Assembly (NCBI RefSeq): GCF_003086295.3 | Contig: NC_092039.1 | Coordinates: forward strand, 95,252,561 to 95,316,560 | Source: Arachis hypogaea | Lineage: Eukaryota; Streptophyta; Magnoliopsida; Fabales; Fabaceae | Length of the DNA: 64,000 bases | Direction: 5' to 3' | Shown: piece by piece, positions 23,156 through 36,060 of the stretch | How positions within the stretch are numbered: the stretch's first letter is position 1 | Layout: each line of letters opens with the position of its first letter | Notes under the pieces: generated by a model | What the model saw: the letters and a program-made list of their open reading frames with translations, nothing else | What the model was told of the DNA's origin: nothing | Databases searched by the model: none | Translations under genes and position numbers: made by a program

Positions 23156-24613
23156 ATTGTTCGAGTTTGGACAACTAACGGTTCATCTTGTTGCTTAGAT
23201 TGGGTAATTTTATTTCATGTTTAAGTTTTTTATTTTTATTTTAGAAAAATACAAAAAAATCATAAAAACCAAAAAAATTTTTGTGTCTCTTGTTTGAGTC
23301 TAGTGTCAAATTCTAAGTTTGGTGTCAATTGCATGTTTTCAAATTTTCTCAAGTTTTCGAAAAAAAATTCATGCATTGTGTTCTTCATTGATCTTCAAGT
23401 TGTTCTTGATGATTTTCCTTGTTCTGATCTTTAAATTCTCCTATTTTGTGTCTTTTCCTTTTTTTCATATGCATTTTCAAGTCCATAGTATCTAAACATT
23501 AAAAATTTCTAAGTTTGGTGTCTTGCATATCTTTCTTTTCTTAAAAATTTTTAAAAATATGTCCTTGATGTTCATCATCATCTTCAAAATGTTCTTGGTG
23601 TTCATCTTGACATTCAAAGTGTCCTTGCATGCATTACTTGTTTTGATCTTGCATTTTTATGTTTTATTTCATTTTGCTGTTTTTCTCTCTCTTCATTAAA
23701 AATTTAAAAATAAAAAATATCTCTTTTCAAGTAAATATACAGAGAAATGAAGATTCAGAACATACAGCAGAGGAATCACAGAGAAAAAGCTGGGTGTTTA
23801 GAAAAACACCCAATAAGGAAGGAATTGAGGTAGCATTCTGGGCGTTAAACGCCAGAATGGATAGCATCCTGGGTGTTTAACGCCAGGATGACACAGGGGA
23901 GGTAATTTCGTTTCAAATTCAAATTTTTTTCAAATTTTCATGTTTTAATTCATAATTTTAAAATCTTATCTTTTCACATTTTCAAAAATCCTTGCTAACA
24001 ATTAATGTTTTGATTCAAAAATTTCAAGTTTGTTACTTTCTTGTTAAGAAACGTTCAATCTTTGAATTTTAGAATCATATCTTTTAATTTCTTGTTAGTC
24101 AAGTCATCAATTTTAAAAATTAAATCTTTTTCAATCATATCTTTTCAATCATATCTTTTTAAAAGCAAATATTTTTCAATCATATCCTTTTAAAATCAAG
24201 TATTTTTCAATCATATCTTTTTAAATTTTGATTTCAAAATCTTTTTTCTAACTTCTTATTTTTTCAAAATTATTTTCAAATCTTTTTTAACTAATTACTA
24301 TTTTTTATCTTTTTCAAAACCACCTAACCACTTTTCAACTTCCAATTTTCGAAAATTACTAACCACTTTTTCAAAAAAACTTTTTTATTAACTAATTATT
24401 TTAGTTTTTAATTTTCGAAAAACTTTCTCTCTCATCTCTGTCTATTTATTTTATTTAATTGCTAACATTCCTCCTCCACTCATCTAAAAAAATTTTCGAA
24501 CTCACCTCCTCTCTCTTCTCATTCTTCTACTCTTTTTCCTCTGACACATCAAGAAATCTCTATACTGTGACATAGAGGATTCCACTACTCCCTTTTGTTC
24601 TCTTCTTTTTCAT
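23156..24613 (+). other. Long untranslated leader of element D
   Basis: AT-rich (many TTTTCAAATC-like repeats) with AAGTTTGGTGTC boxes at about 23315 and 23511 and GGCGTTAAACGCC palindromes near 23841-23885. A CTGTGACATAGAGGATTCCAC block before gag is also in E (about 44132). No protein. Confidence 0.7.
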
Positions 24614-25785
24614 ATGAGCAGAAACAGGGATAAAAACATTCTTGTTAAAGCCGATCCTGAACCTAAAAGGACTCTGAAGAAGAAGCTAAGAGAAGCTAAA
24701 GCACAACACTCCGGAGAGGACCTTTCAAAAAATTTCGAAAAAGAAGTAGACATGGCAGCCGAACCCAGCAACAATGCAAGAGATGCAAGGAAGATGTTTG
24801 GTGACTATACTGCACCAACTTCCAACTTCTATGAAAGAAGCATCTCAATTCCTGCCATTGGAGCAAACAACTTTGAGCTTAAGCCTCAATTAGTTTCTCT
24901 AATGCAGCAGAATTGTAAGTTTCATGGACTTCCATCTGAAGATCCTCATCAGTTCTTAGCTGAATTCTTGCAAATCTATGATACTGTTAAGACCAATGGG
25001 GTTGATCCTGAGGTCTACAGACTTATGCTTTTCCCCTTTGTTGTAAGAGACAAAGCTAGAACATGGTTGGACTCACAACCTAGAGAAAGCCTGAACTCTT
25101 GGGACAAGTTGGTCAATGCTTTCTTGACTAAATTCTTTCCACCTCAAAAGATGAGCAAGCTTAGAGTGGAAGTCCAAACCTTCAAACAGAAGGAAGGTGA
25201 ATCCCTTTATGAAGCTTGGGAAAGATACAAGCAATTAACCAAAAAGTGTCTTTCTGACATGCTTCCAGAATGGAGCATCATATGTATATTCTATGATAGT
25301 CTGTCTGAATTGTCCAAGATGTCATTAGACCATTCTGTTGGTGGATCTCTTCATCAAAAAATCCTTGCAAAAGCCTAGGAACTCATTGAGATGGTTGCAA
25401 ATAACCAGTTCATGTATACATCTGAAAGAAATCAAGTGAATAATGGGATGACTCAGAAGAAAGGAGTTCTTGAGATTGATACTTTGAATGCCATATTGGC
25501 TCAGAACAAGATATTGACTCAGCAAGTCAATATGATTTCTCAGAATCTGACTGGATTGCAAGCTGCATCCGGCAGTGCTAAAGAAGCCTCCTCTGAAGGA
25601 GAAGCTTATGACCCTGAGAATCCTGCAATGGAAGAGGTGAATTACATGGGAGAATCCTATAGAAACACTTATAATCCTTCATGGAGGAATCATCTAAATT
25701 TCTCATGGAAGGACCAATAGAAGCCTCAACAAGGCTTCAATAATAACAATGGTGGGAGAAATAGGTTTGGCAATAGCAAACCCCT
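24614..25785 (+). pseudogene. Gag of element D (two nonsense codons, 3'-truncated)
   Basis: Frame starts ATGAGCAGAAACAGGG and follows the E gag closely (FELKPQLVSLMQQNCKFHGLP, WLDSQP, FFPPQKMSKLR, YEAWERYKQL). CAA/CAG-type codons have become TAG at 25376 and 25718. It is cut at the junction near 25785, before the protease. Confidence 0.9.
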
Positions 25786-25799
25786 TCCACCCCCTTCTT

Positions 25800-26760
25800 C
25801 TTCTTCTTGATCACCTCGGTAGCCTAAACTACCACGACCTCCTCATCAACTTTGATGCCGGCTACCCCAGTCAAAATCGTCTCCTGTGAAATAGTCCGGG
25901 AATCTGGCTAGGGTTGTGACTAAGGCATCGATGGAGAGGCCTTACCACCCTCAATCCCGGCATCTTGGATCATGGTAGCCTTCAACCTTGTATGCATAGT
26001 CAAAGCTCCAACCATCTCAACTGAAAAGAAGAAGAAAATTTTATTAAGTCACGAAATTGGTAGCAAAGATAAAATGAAAAAAAACTCCAAAAAACCAACC
26101 AACATAAGTCCGACAAGCCACCGGATCTCCCGTAATGTCCTGTGGGTTCAAAGGCCTATCCCTGAAAATTTCCAACAGGACATCAGCAACATCCTTGTTC
26201 TCGGGGGACAAACCCTCGTACGAAACCCACATCAAGTATGACGCACCAGCACAAAAATTCCAATACATGGAAAAACGGTGCTCTCCCTCGAAAGTCAACC
26301 AAAATGGGTGATGCCCCCAAGCAGGTCAGACCTTAAAGTATTCCTCCCTGAAACCGTGAAAGAAATCTGCCATTCGGCAAGGCTTGAAAAGACACATAAC
26401 CTTCCTTATGCTTCCTCTCCTTGGTCAGAAGGATGCATAGAAAGAAGTATAGAAAAACCTCCACACGAACTAGATGTTCCAAATAATCGCAAACTAATTC
26501 AAGAGTTCAGATGGCCGCCCAACTATTTGGACGAAGCTGAGACGGTGCCACCGAACACCGATTTAGCAGGTCCTGAAAAATTAGAGGAAAGGGAGTCGCA
26601 CCCCCAGCCACGTGAACATAGACATATAAACCCAAAACTAATCAGTGACCCGGGGGAATTTGGGGTTTATATAGTAGACCCTCTTGTCCGCCCTGGAAGC
26701 AAAAGCTCGTATTGTCGCTCCGCCTCGCCACCTCCACAAATCACGCCCACATAGCGCAAC
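25800..26760 (-). pseudogene. Antisense extra ORF of element C (PMD-like / plant transposon-type domain)
   Basis: On the minus strand a decayed frame includes HRFSMYWNFCAGASYLMW, SYEGLSPENKDVADVLLEI and DRPLNPQDITGDP (26044-26298). These recall the F-x-E-F-F-K-V ... RFPLYW pattern of an unnamed domain common in extra ORFs of legume Ty3/gypsy elements. An intron-like polypyrimidine stretch (TTTTCTTCTTCTTTTCAG in minus sense) near 26020 precedes a Lys/Glu-rich segment. Orientation opposite to gag-pol and position between pol and the 3' LTR fit the antisense extra ORFs reported for Tat-lineage elements. Stops are present. Family assignment is moderate. Confidence 0.55.
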
Positions 26761-27624
26761 TTCTAGAGATCTTCCTCCGTGACCCAAAAGGCATTCTCTA
26801 GACGTTAGAGGTCACCACTGACTTCTGGAGATCCTCATAGCGCCCTCAGTCCTCCGACAAATCATACCTACAAATTAATGGGGGCACCACCGTCAGCCCA
26901 CTCCTTGGAGCAAGAAAACCATACAAATTCCATTAACGTGCCTAAAAATACCTAAAAAATAAGGGCACACTCCCCCATTCATCTACCATTACCACAATCA
27001 TGAAAAGCTACGCTTAAACAGTGGCACCCTCCTTGATTTCCTACTGCCCTTACTCAGAAAATAAAAGAAACGATGCAGAAGTAAGTAAAACAATACAAAG
27101 CAACAAAGGAGCATCAACTTGATTTTTCAAAAAAGCGGACGAGAAAAAGTACAAAAAACAGAAATGCAGCACTAACAAAACGTGCCAATAAGCCAGCTGA
27201 AAGTAACGCAAGAAAAGAAATATGAAAAACTCGAGCAAAGAAAATATGAGAAGAAAAGGTAGTTACGAGCAAAGAGAATACAAAGAAAAAGAGAAATGAA
27301 CAGTTGCAGTAACAACGAAAAAGAGAAATAAAATCTAAAAAACCCTAAATGGTTCAAAAATAAATGAAGCAAAGAAGAAAATGAAAAACAAACCAAAAAC
27401 CCTCCTCACATTAAAACATCATAATGACGCATGAGGAACCGCAACGGATGAACTCCTCCCTTCAAAACCTCAACGAACAGGCAAAGGGACAACCAAGCGC
27501 CCCCACAAACTCCTGACCTCAACCAGGAAAACTTGAGTGGCACTATACTCCCCATGATAAGCCTAACGAACACAGCCATATGGCAAAATAAATCCTCCAG
27601 TGATGAGACTAAGCAAGCACACTC
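26761..27624 (+). other. 3' region of element C between the antisense ORF and the 3' LTR
   Basis: A-rich on the plus strand (27040-27420), no coherent ORF. Probably the promoter/5' UTR of the antisense ORF; I see no clear TATA box. Confidence 0.4.
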
Positions 27625-28009
27625 TGTTGCTCAGGGGACAACTATTCTAGACCCGATCCATGGGCCCCCCATCGGAGAAGCTTCAACCCAGATTATCCAA
27701 CCCACCATTGCAGCCCAAACTAGTCAAAAGACCTCAAATCCCTAACCAACATTCAAATACTTTCCTTGTCTTATCTTAATCGATATGATAAGATAACGAC
27801 CACAAACTATATAAAGGCAGCTAAAGACTCCCCCAGGTGCGTCACACATTCCTAATCCTCACCTGTACCTCTTAGATCTATTTTAACTTAGGTGTCGGAG
27901 TGTTTTCATAGGTACCATCGCCCGCTGCTCTGGAAATCCAGTCCCGTCACCGCCTTGACCGGTGAGTCTCCGATTCATCTCACAACTCGTACCAACAACT
28001 TCACGTACA
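27625..28009 (+). repeat. 3' LTR of element C
   Basis: Ends ACTTCACGTACA at 28009; TATA box ACTATATAAAGG near 27807-27818. The start is uncertain: TGTTGCTCAGGGG at 27625 is the nearest TG upstream of the homologous block. Confidence 0.7.
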
Positions 28010-30057
28010 ATCTTAAATATCAAATCAAGTCAGTAAAAAAGAAAAACGAACTATTAAATCTATCTACATAATTTTCAGTAAAAAATAATTATTTATTAAA
28101 TCATTTTAATAAATTTATCATATTAATCTAATTTTTAATGCATTTTAAATTTTTAGTTAAACAATAGTCTATCATAATAATACAAATTCTAAAAAAAAAT
28201 TAATAAATAAATTAAATATTCTATTTACTAAAATATATTATTTTATAAATATTTATTAATTTATGTAATATTATTTATTCTGTTTATAGTAAAAACAAGA
28301 TATATATACACATATCTTGTTTATACTTTAAATAAAATAAATAAAATAATATAAACGAAATATTTTTTTTAAAAAGTCTATTAGTGTCTGACAAAATAAT
28401 AATAAGTATAAGATTAATTAAAAAATAAACATTTAATATTTTTATTATAAATTATCAAAACATAAGAATTAGATGGGTTATATAAAATTATAAATCGAAT
28501 TTACTTTTTAAATTGGTCTAAAATGAACCGAAAATACCATTTTTTAATTATCCAATAATTTATTGTGAGAGCTGAATAGATATATAAATATCTTATTTAC
28601 ATTTTAAATAAATAAAGTTGACCAAAAATTTTTAATACATATCTCGTTTACACGATCTAAGTATGGCAAAAAAAAATGTGTATAAAAAATTAATATTTGA
28701 CTCTAAGCTATTAATCTTCTATAAATTTTGCAGCATTATTATTTATACAAATGTCATATGAATCTGTTTTATTTTTTAATAATTGAACTTAAATAATTTG
28801 ATTAATTACTATAAATTTTAATATAAAAGATTTAAGAATTGATATTTTAATTCATAGAAATGAATTAATAAATAATTTTATTGAATAGTTTTTAATTTTA
28901 CTAAATTTATACAATTTTCATAGATAATAATTTATTTCTTTTTTATTCGTGATGGTGCCACGGATACAGCAATCACAACAAAAAAATTTTACAGTGGCAA
29001 AAGGACGCGATATAACTTTAAATTTTAATTTAATTTTTATAGTTGTTTATTTTAAAATAAATATGCCTCCAATTTTCATTAACTGAGACGTAAAGTCAAT
29101 ATATCATACCTTTTTTTTTTTTGATAAGCACCCTAGATTTTTCCGATAAAAAATATTAATTCATAATTACGTAGAATTTTGGCAATTTATTCGTGCATTA
29201 ATGCCTATATATTAATTAGTAATAGAATTTAGTATTGATGCATGACAGCATGAGATGTATGTAATGTCTTGATCATCCGTCTCCATATGCGAAAACGTTA
29301 ATATTTCCTTTCATTCTTCTTTAATTTGGATAAGTGACTTTTTTTTTTTAACAAAACAAAATGGGTATTCGTTTATTATAGAAAGTGAAACACATATGAT
29401 GTTATATATAATTTAAAATTTTTATTGGAATAAATAATTTTATTATATACTCGGAAATTCTATGCAAAGAAAACAAGTTTAAAATTTGATTCTTGCTGCT
29501 TCTGAAAAAATTTCAACAAGAAAAGTAGAATTATGCGTGATGTATAATCATGTTTTAAGTCCAAAAAATATTATTGTGTGAAGAAATATATCAAATACTA
29601 AATAAAGTATACAGTGGAAGGAATCTCAAATGGAAATCCCAACGAGGGACAAAATGGTAGGTTTAGATATAAAATTGGTTTTTAATTAAAACAAAGATTC
29701 AAGATACCGAGAATAACAATTTTATATAAAAAAAATGATATATTTGATCTTAGAATAAATAAGAGAGGATAAATCAGTTATAAAAATAATATAATAGTGG
29801 TGGTTGTGTCATGATCAAAACGGTAATTAAACAGGAATAATAGAAAAATGAACAAAACTATTTTTTTTTTAATTTGGAATAACAATATCATAATCCTCAA
29901 AAAAATACCATGACCTCAATATAGGATTTTTTTAATTTAACTTAAATAAATATAAAAATTACGAAAATACATAAAATATAAAGTAATGATTTAAATGCAC
30001 AACGTATTACATTTTAGATATCGAAAGAAGAAGAGAAAATATAAGAGAATAATGCTT
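28010..30057. other. AT-rich intergenic DNA
   Basis: Very AT-rich, with poly-T/A tracts (29108, 29341) and TATATATACACATATC near 28300. I see no coding, RNA or transposon signature on either strand. Confidence 0.5.
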
Positions 30058-30224
30058 ATACTGAACAACGTAAATAATAGACTAAAAAATTAATCAGATA
30101 ATCCTACAATAAAATCCAATAATACACAATAATTATCTCACCCAGACTAATCCTAGTTTACCTTTCACATTCGAAGGCAGTAAAAATTAGGTTTCATAGC
30201 ACGCAACTCTCCTCTTACTCCCAA

Positions 30225-30552
30225 CGATGCTGCCGCCAGAGTCCATTCTGTCGTGTCGCCGTTTCCAACTAGTTCCAGCGACACCGCCCTACATCGGAAT
30301 CTGCGTTTTACCTGGAGAATACCGACAACCCTAGCCCACACGAAGTTAGTTCACGCACTGCCGCTGTCGCGCCTGCGCCCTATCACTGCCACTCCCTCGC
30401 GTTGTCGCTACCATTCATTGACTCGTCCCCTTGCGCCGTCGTTGTCCCTTGCTGACTCAATGTCGAACATCCTCTACACAAAGCAACGAAAATCACAACC
30501 AGGTTACGCCACTTATGCCCTGGTTCCTGGGATTTTTTTTCCATTTATTTAA
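30225..30552 (+). other. GC-rich exon-like segment, no recognised product
   Basis: A CCG/TCG-rich island in AT-rich DNA. The long frame here (to 30552) lacks an ATG near its start and looks like low-complexity Ser/Pro/Arg sequence. It may be a captured 5' exon; I assign no function. Confidence 0.25.
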
Positions 30553-32049
30553 ACTGTCTAAATTATTATCTATCAAGTAGTTGGATTCTTGTATCATCAA
30601 TCTAACAATTTTCATAGTTCTTATTTGTTTTGTTTTTATATAATGATATAATATACAAATTACTAGCTTATAACATTGTGCTTCTCACATTTTTTAATTC
30701 ATTTTTCTCGTTGCCTATTTTGTGTGTGTATGTGTGAGCTTTTACTACTGACATTATTCAACATAGTGCAAAGAAATTTTACTATATATTTGTGTGTTGA
30801 AAAAAAGAATCTGGTTATTCTTTGTGAGAGTGAGTGATTACCATTTTATCAAATGGTAGTTTTGTTGGTTTTGTTATTATTGATTTTGGATTACAACGTT
30901 ATTTGTGTAAATAGTATCTTTTAATGAGAATTTGGCAATGAAATGTTGTGAAGGTAAAAAAATTGCTTTGTTTTTTTTTAACTGATGAATTTTGTGTGAA
31001 TAGCATGTTTTATTTGAATTTGCTACATTCTGATTCTAATTGAATTTTTTGTTTCAGTTTTTAAAAAGGTATTTGTAATTTTTTAGGACCAACGGCGCCT
31101 ATAGAAAAAGAAATCATCTGACAAAATTGTGCTTGAGAAAGCAGCAACAACATTGGATTCTACTAGTTCATGCATCCTCTGAGGCTAATCAAGTATATAT
31201 AATATTTATTGGCATTTCAAAAAAATGTAAGGTTTATTTGTGCTTGAGAAATTTTTTGAGTTTAATTGATTTGGTTGCTTAAGTTTTGGTAATTGGACTC
31301 TCAGCATTTCTTCATATCATTGTAGTTATTTTGCTCGCCCTTAGTATCCTGTTTGTATTTCTCTAGGACCTTTATTTTGATAAATTAATTTTTTTGAATT
31401 TAGAAATGCAATTAAAATCATTCATTTGATTTCGTTGTCTTCGTGTGTGATAATAGGAGAGCTACAAGAAGCTAAACTATGAAAATCAGCTGAGATGTTT
31501 TTATGCAAATTAATTCATTCTTTTTGTTACCCATATTTTGTTTATTTTTACTTCTAAATATAGTTTTGAGAGTGTAAAATTCAGAATTTAATTGTGAGTG
31601 CAAAATTAGAAGATTTAATTGACTTTCTGAATGTTTATTATGTGTAAATAGATTTTTTTATAAAGTTTTTGGATTTTTGTTTTTTGAGTTATCGAATATT
31701 TTTTTCACAGGTTTTGGGATGTTTCTTCTGAGTTACTCATAATCATGAACAATGAGCAGACTCTTTCCATCAATCATGATGTTATTCGCGCATATATACA
31801 CTGAAATTTTTATCTGTAGAAAATTTAATTATATCATTTATTGGATGAGTATGTAAATATAATTTTTGAGTTTCAGTTGACTAATATTTGTTATGATCTT
31901 TCCTTGAAAGTGGATACCTTCTCTGATGTAATCGTATTTAGATGTATACAAAACTTAACTTGTAAACTCTTCTAGATATATACCATTTGTTCATAACAAT
32001 TTCGATGAAAGATTAACAGTAATAATAATATATTTTTTAAAAAAATTAT

Positions 32050-32410
32050 TTTACATATTAGAAGTTGTGGTGAACTTATAATATGCCGGATATTCATTTT
32101 ATTAGGTATGCAACCAGGTATTTTCATTCTTAAGTAGATGTTTAGTTGATTGGATTGGATTTAATGCACAAAATAAATTATCTACATGAATGAGAAATTT
32201 AATACTAATGTTAGAAGTTGTGGTCAACCTATAGCATGCTGAATGTTTATTTTATTAGGTATGCGGACGGTTATTTTTATTCTTAAGTAGATGTTTAGTT
32301 GATTGGATTGGATTTAAGTAGATACAATTAAAATATGCCGGATGTTTAATTCACTAAGTATACGGATGGTTATTTTCATTCTTAAGTGGATGTTTAGTTA
32401 ATTGGATTCG
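32050..32410 (+). repeat. Degenerate tandem repeat (about 110-160-bp units)
   Basis: Three successive units share AGAAGTTGTGGT, ATATGCCGGAT, TTATTAGGTATGC and ATTCTTAAGTAGATGTTTAG. Related units recur at 35384-35580. Confidence 0.75.
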
Positions 32411-33116
32411 ATCTCAACATCCTTGTCAATTATTAGGCAACTATTAAGACATGTGCTATAACTAAATTATTCAAACCAAAATTAACATTCACTAATTTAT
32501 AAAACCAACATTCACTTTGATGTTCCATTCATGAGTTCAACTATCATAATGTTCATGATTTAACTGGAAAATTCAAATTATTCTAGTTGAATATAAGGAT
32601 AGTTCGATGAAATCAAAGAGAACAGTAATATCAACAAATAATTCATACAATAATTATAATGTTACTTTCAATACGGTAACAAATACCATCTCATTTTATT
32701 AATAGAAACTGAATGTCTAAAGTAATCATTACAATTCAGGAATGGTTTTAGAGAAACAACAGTTAAAAAAAGATAAAATTAATTTTGCCTTTAAAGCAGG
32801 ATTTACTAGACTGACTCTTGATTTTAAGTCAATATTTTCAGTTCTAGAAGTACTTGTAAGTAGTCTCAATCATACACCAATACTAAAGGAAAAACTAAAA
32901 AAGACATAAATTTGTTGCAATATAATAATGCATACAAAGAGGTTTACTAAGTTTTTATAATATGGCTATCTTTTACATATATACATAAAATCAAGAACAA
33001 ACATAAAAAAAATTAAAATATTTCAAATCAATATTTTGACAGAAATAAATTTTCTTATGTGTAGACTAAAGTTTACAAACCATACCATTGAATAGCAAAA
33101 ATAGTCTATTGATCAG

Positions 33117-34782
33117 TGATGTGGGTAAATCGTCGGTAAAGAATTTCACAAAAATAAGTGCATTGTAAGTATAGTTCTAAACCGACAATTAAACCTCAAT
33201 CAATGTTTAATTTGTTTGTCACTTAAGCAAACCCAATAAAATCAACCGAAGTATTTAAACCTTGGGTCGTCTCTCAAATAATTACAGGGAAGTATGTTTA
33301 TTATTGGTTATGAGATTGTATCTTTTTGGTTTTTGAGTTTAATAAGCAAGGAATGTAAATAACAAGAAAATAAACTAATAACTAAGAAAAGTCTTAACAA
33401 GGATTGAGAATTGGAATTCCTATCCTCGTTATCATCATCAATTGTGATGGTAATTGCCTTTTGCTTTCACTTAGTTAACCTCTAACAATGAAGGAAAGTC
33501 AAGTGAGCAAAATCAACTTAAGTTCACAAGTTCTAATCAAAGACTAGATTTAGTGAAGTCTAAGCCAACTAGCAATTTTCAATCACGAATCAACAAAAGA
33601 ATTTTGATAACTCAAGAGTCTCTAACTGATCAATCCAAGTTAAGAACATAAAAATCTAATTTAAAATACAACCAAGCATTTTATTAAACACTTGGAAGGC
33701 ATAACATAGAAACTAACAAGACATAGCAAAATCTAAAACTAACCAAAGCAAAGAAATGACAATAACAAAGCAATTGAACAATAAGAAATGTAAAACATAA
33801 ATTGCATTAATGAAAATTGAGAGTAACACATGAACTCATAAACTAAGAAAGCAAAATAAAGGAATCAATGAGAGAAGTAAATAACTAAAGTATTAGAACA
33901 AATAAAAGTAAGAGAAAACTAAATTAAAGGAAGATTAAACCTGAACCTAAAGAGAAATTGGAAGGAGAAACCCTAAACCTAGAAAGAACCTCTCTCTTTC
34001 TCTCTCTAGAAATTACATCTAAAACCTAAAATTGTCTTAATGAAAGTGAGAATGATTCATTTCCCCTTTCCAACTCTACTCTGCAACCCCTAATCAGTAA
34101 TTTCGGGCCTGAAACTGGGTCAAAAGCAGCCCAAAAATCGCCCCCAGCGAGTTCTGTTAAGTGTAGCGCGTGACGCTCGGTAACGCATACACGTCAGCCA
34201 CGCGTACCTCTCAGTCACGCATACGCCTCGCTGAACAATTCCTGGTAACGTGTACGCGTCATCCATGTGTACGCCTCACTTGCCTCTTGTATTGGTCACG
34301 TTGATTCTGCGATACGTGCGCATGGGCGACACGTACACATCACTTAACTGCAAAGCAACTATGTCAAATTGCATATCATTTTGAAGCTCCAGATGTTAGC
34401 TTTCCAACGCAATTGGAATCGCCTCATTCGGACTTTTGTAGCTCAAGTTATGATCAATTTATTACGAAGAGGTCAGGATTGATAACTTAGCAATTCCTTC
34501 AATTTCTTGTGTTCGTTCCACTTTTGCATGCTTTTTTTCCATCCTCTAAGTCATTCCTACCCTATAAACCCTGATAACACTTAACAAACATATCACGACA
34601 TCAAATGGTAACAAGAGAGGATTAAAATTAGCAAATTTAAGGCCAAAGAAGTATGTTTTCAATCATAGCACAAAATTAGGAAGAAAAATATAAAACATGC
34701 AAATTCTATGAATAAGTGTGAGAATAATGGATAAAATCCATTCAATTCAGTATAAAATAAATCGTAAAATAGCGGTTTATCA
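33117..34782 (-). mobile_element. Solo LTR of family A, TSD ATCAG
   Basis: 1666 bp, TG...CA, flanked by ATCAG at 33112-33116 and 34783-34787. Same family as 1749-3238 and 13134-14614. Neither primer-binding site nor polypurine tract flanks it, so it is a solo LTR. The ACGCGT cluster is decayed (34170-34350). The CT microsatellite lies near 33990-34015. Confidence 0.9.
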
Positions 34783-34787
34783 ATCAG

Positions 34788-35100
34788 ATTTAAATCATCT
34801 AAATTAGCACCACTGGCCTTCTTCTTTAATAGTTCCTCACCTCTCTTAACAACAAGCTCTTTAATGTTAATAACCAAAGAACACATTTGATGATCCATAA
34901 ATCATACACCAAATAGATAAAAATTAATACAACAAGTTAGTAAGGAAGTGCAAACATAATTTGAGTAACATGACAACTTAAACATACCAATCTATAGAAG
35001 CAACAACATATAGAGGATAAGCAAGCTCAGAGAAAAGATCCATAGCTTGAATGTGTTCAAAATATCCAACTTCACCAGGAAAATAACAATAGTAAGATAA
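34788..35100 (-). pseudogene. Captured exon-like fragments, product not recognised
   Basis: On the minus strand a frame ending around 34990 encodes YFPGEVGYFEHIQAMDLFSE followed by LAYPLYVVAS, and is then met by a canonical donor GTATGTTT. A second piece at 34788-34898 reads MDHQMCSLVINIKELVVKRG and continues Lys-rich to the solo LTR. Residue composition and the donor look like a real gene, but I do not recognise the family. Confidence 0.35.
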
Positions 35101-35383
35101 CATGTAGCTATTTGAGTAAAAGCACAATAGAACATGCTTGTATTTATTTAGAACAGGGAAATACTGATAGTTTTACATGTGAAAAATTTATAAAGATCAA
35201 ACAAAATAATTGCATAGCATATTTAGGTGAGGAATTCTTTAATCAAAAGGAATTTCTTCTGAAATGAGAAGCAACATGCATTATTTGACCCTTCAATGGT
35301 AAAACAATTCTGAAACCATTATAAAATTACATTTTTCAATAAAAATTCATCTTTTTGGATTTAATGAATGAGAAATTTAATGT

Positions 35384-35580
35384 GCATGTTAGAAGTTGTG
35401 ATCTACCCATAATATGCTGGATGTTCATTTTATTAAGTATGTGGACAGTTATTTTCATTCTTAAGTGAATATTTAGTTGATTGAATTAGATTTAAGTTGA
35501 TACAATTAAAATATGCCGGATGTTCAATTCATTAGGTACGCGGATGATTATTTTCATTCTTACATGGATGTTTAGTTATT
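35384..35580 (+). repeat. Second block of the TGTTAGAAGTTGTG repeat
   Basis: Same direct orientation as 32050-32410, on the other side of the solo LTR. Supports both sides being one pre-existing element. Confidence 0.7.
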
Positions 35581-35789
35581 TTCATTCCAAAAATTCAAAT
35601 TATTCAAATATATAAAACTACATGAAGAAAAAAATCTATTAACTCAACCATTGCATACACATCCATTTAAAAAATAAAACCCTATCTATCAAACTAACCT
35701 ATTAAAGTCAAATGATGTTGCTGAAGAATCTGTATGTTACTGTGTCAATGACGTTAATAAAGTTGTCGGTAATGGTGGTGTACTGACAC

Positions 35790-36060
35790 CGATGACGGTT
35801 GCTAGTATGTGAAGCAGCGATGGCAAGAAAAAGGAGTGTGGCAACGAGGGTGTCCGGTGAGGGAGAGTGCAACACTGGTGATGGTGGCTGGTATGTGAAG
35901 CAGCAACAGCGAGAAGAAGGAGTGCAGCAATAAGGTTGTCTGGTGATGGAGAGTGTAATGCTAGTAAGGGTGGCTGGTAAGCGAAGCAGCGATAGAAAAA
36001 AGAGGCTCAGCAACAATGATGGTGTCAAGTGAGGGAGAGATCAACGCTGGTGAGGGGGGA
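35790..36060 (-). repeat. GC-rich tandem repeat of about 86 bp
   Basis: Three units share GGTGGCTGGTATGTGAAGCAGC-like cores and GGAGAGTG at about 86-bp spacing. On the minus strand they give a low-complexity Ser/Thr/Pro frame. Confidence 0.6.

Larger units (their letters stand above)
21420..25785 (+). mobile_element. Element D: 5' half of an Athila-type Ty3/gypsy element
   Basis: LTR (21420-23132), primer-binding site, leader and gag with two nonsense codons. It is the same family as E (40729-51118), with clear divergence. The sequence matches E up to about 25785 and then switches to antisense-ORF sequence of element C. Thus the rest of D (protease, extra ORF, 3' LTR) and a part of C were deleted together. 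TCACG precedes the LTR start but no second TSD copy survives. Confidence 0.85.
5456..28009 (+). mobile_element. Element C: decayed Tat-type Ty3/gypsy retrotransposon, host of a nest
   Basis: Order: 5' LTR (5456-5829), primer-binding site, gag, protease, [element B 7724-20355], end of protease and RT, [element D 21420-25785], antisense extra ORF, 3' LTR (to 28009). Reading frame and conserved sequence continue across the B insertion. The extra antisense ORF between pol and the 3' LTR is known for Tat-lineage Ty3/gypsy elements. RNase H, integrase and part of the antisense ORF are missing, lost in the deletion at the D/C junction near 25785. Stops and frameshifts are frequent. The first bases of the 5' LTR also appear lost, so the outer TSD cannot be read with confidence. 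Confidence 0.8.

Noticed and set aside
26278..26754. 158-aa plus-strand ORF
   Set aside because: Opposite strand of element C's antisense ORF; composition fits a shadow frame.
30253..30552. 99-aa plus-strand ORF as a gene
   Set aside because: No ATG near the start, low-complexity composition, no recognisable domain.
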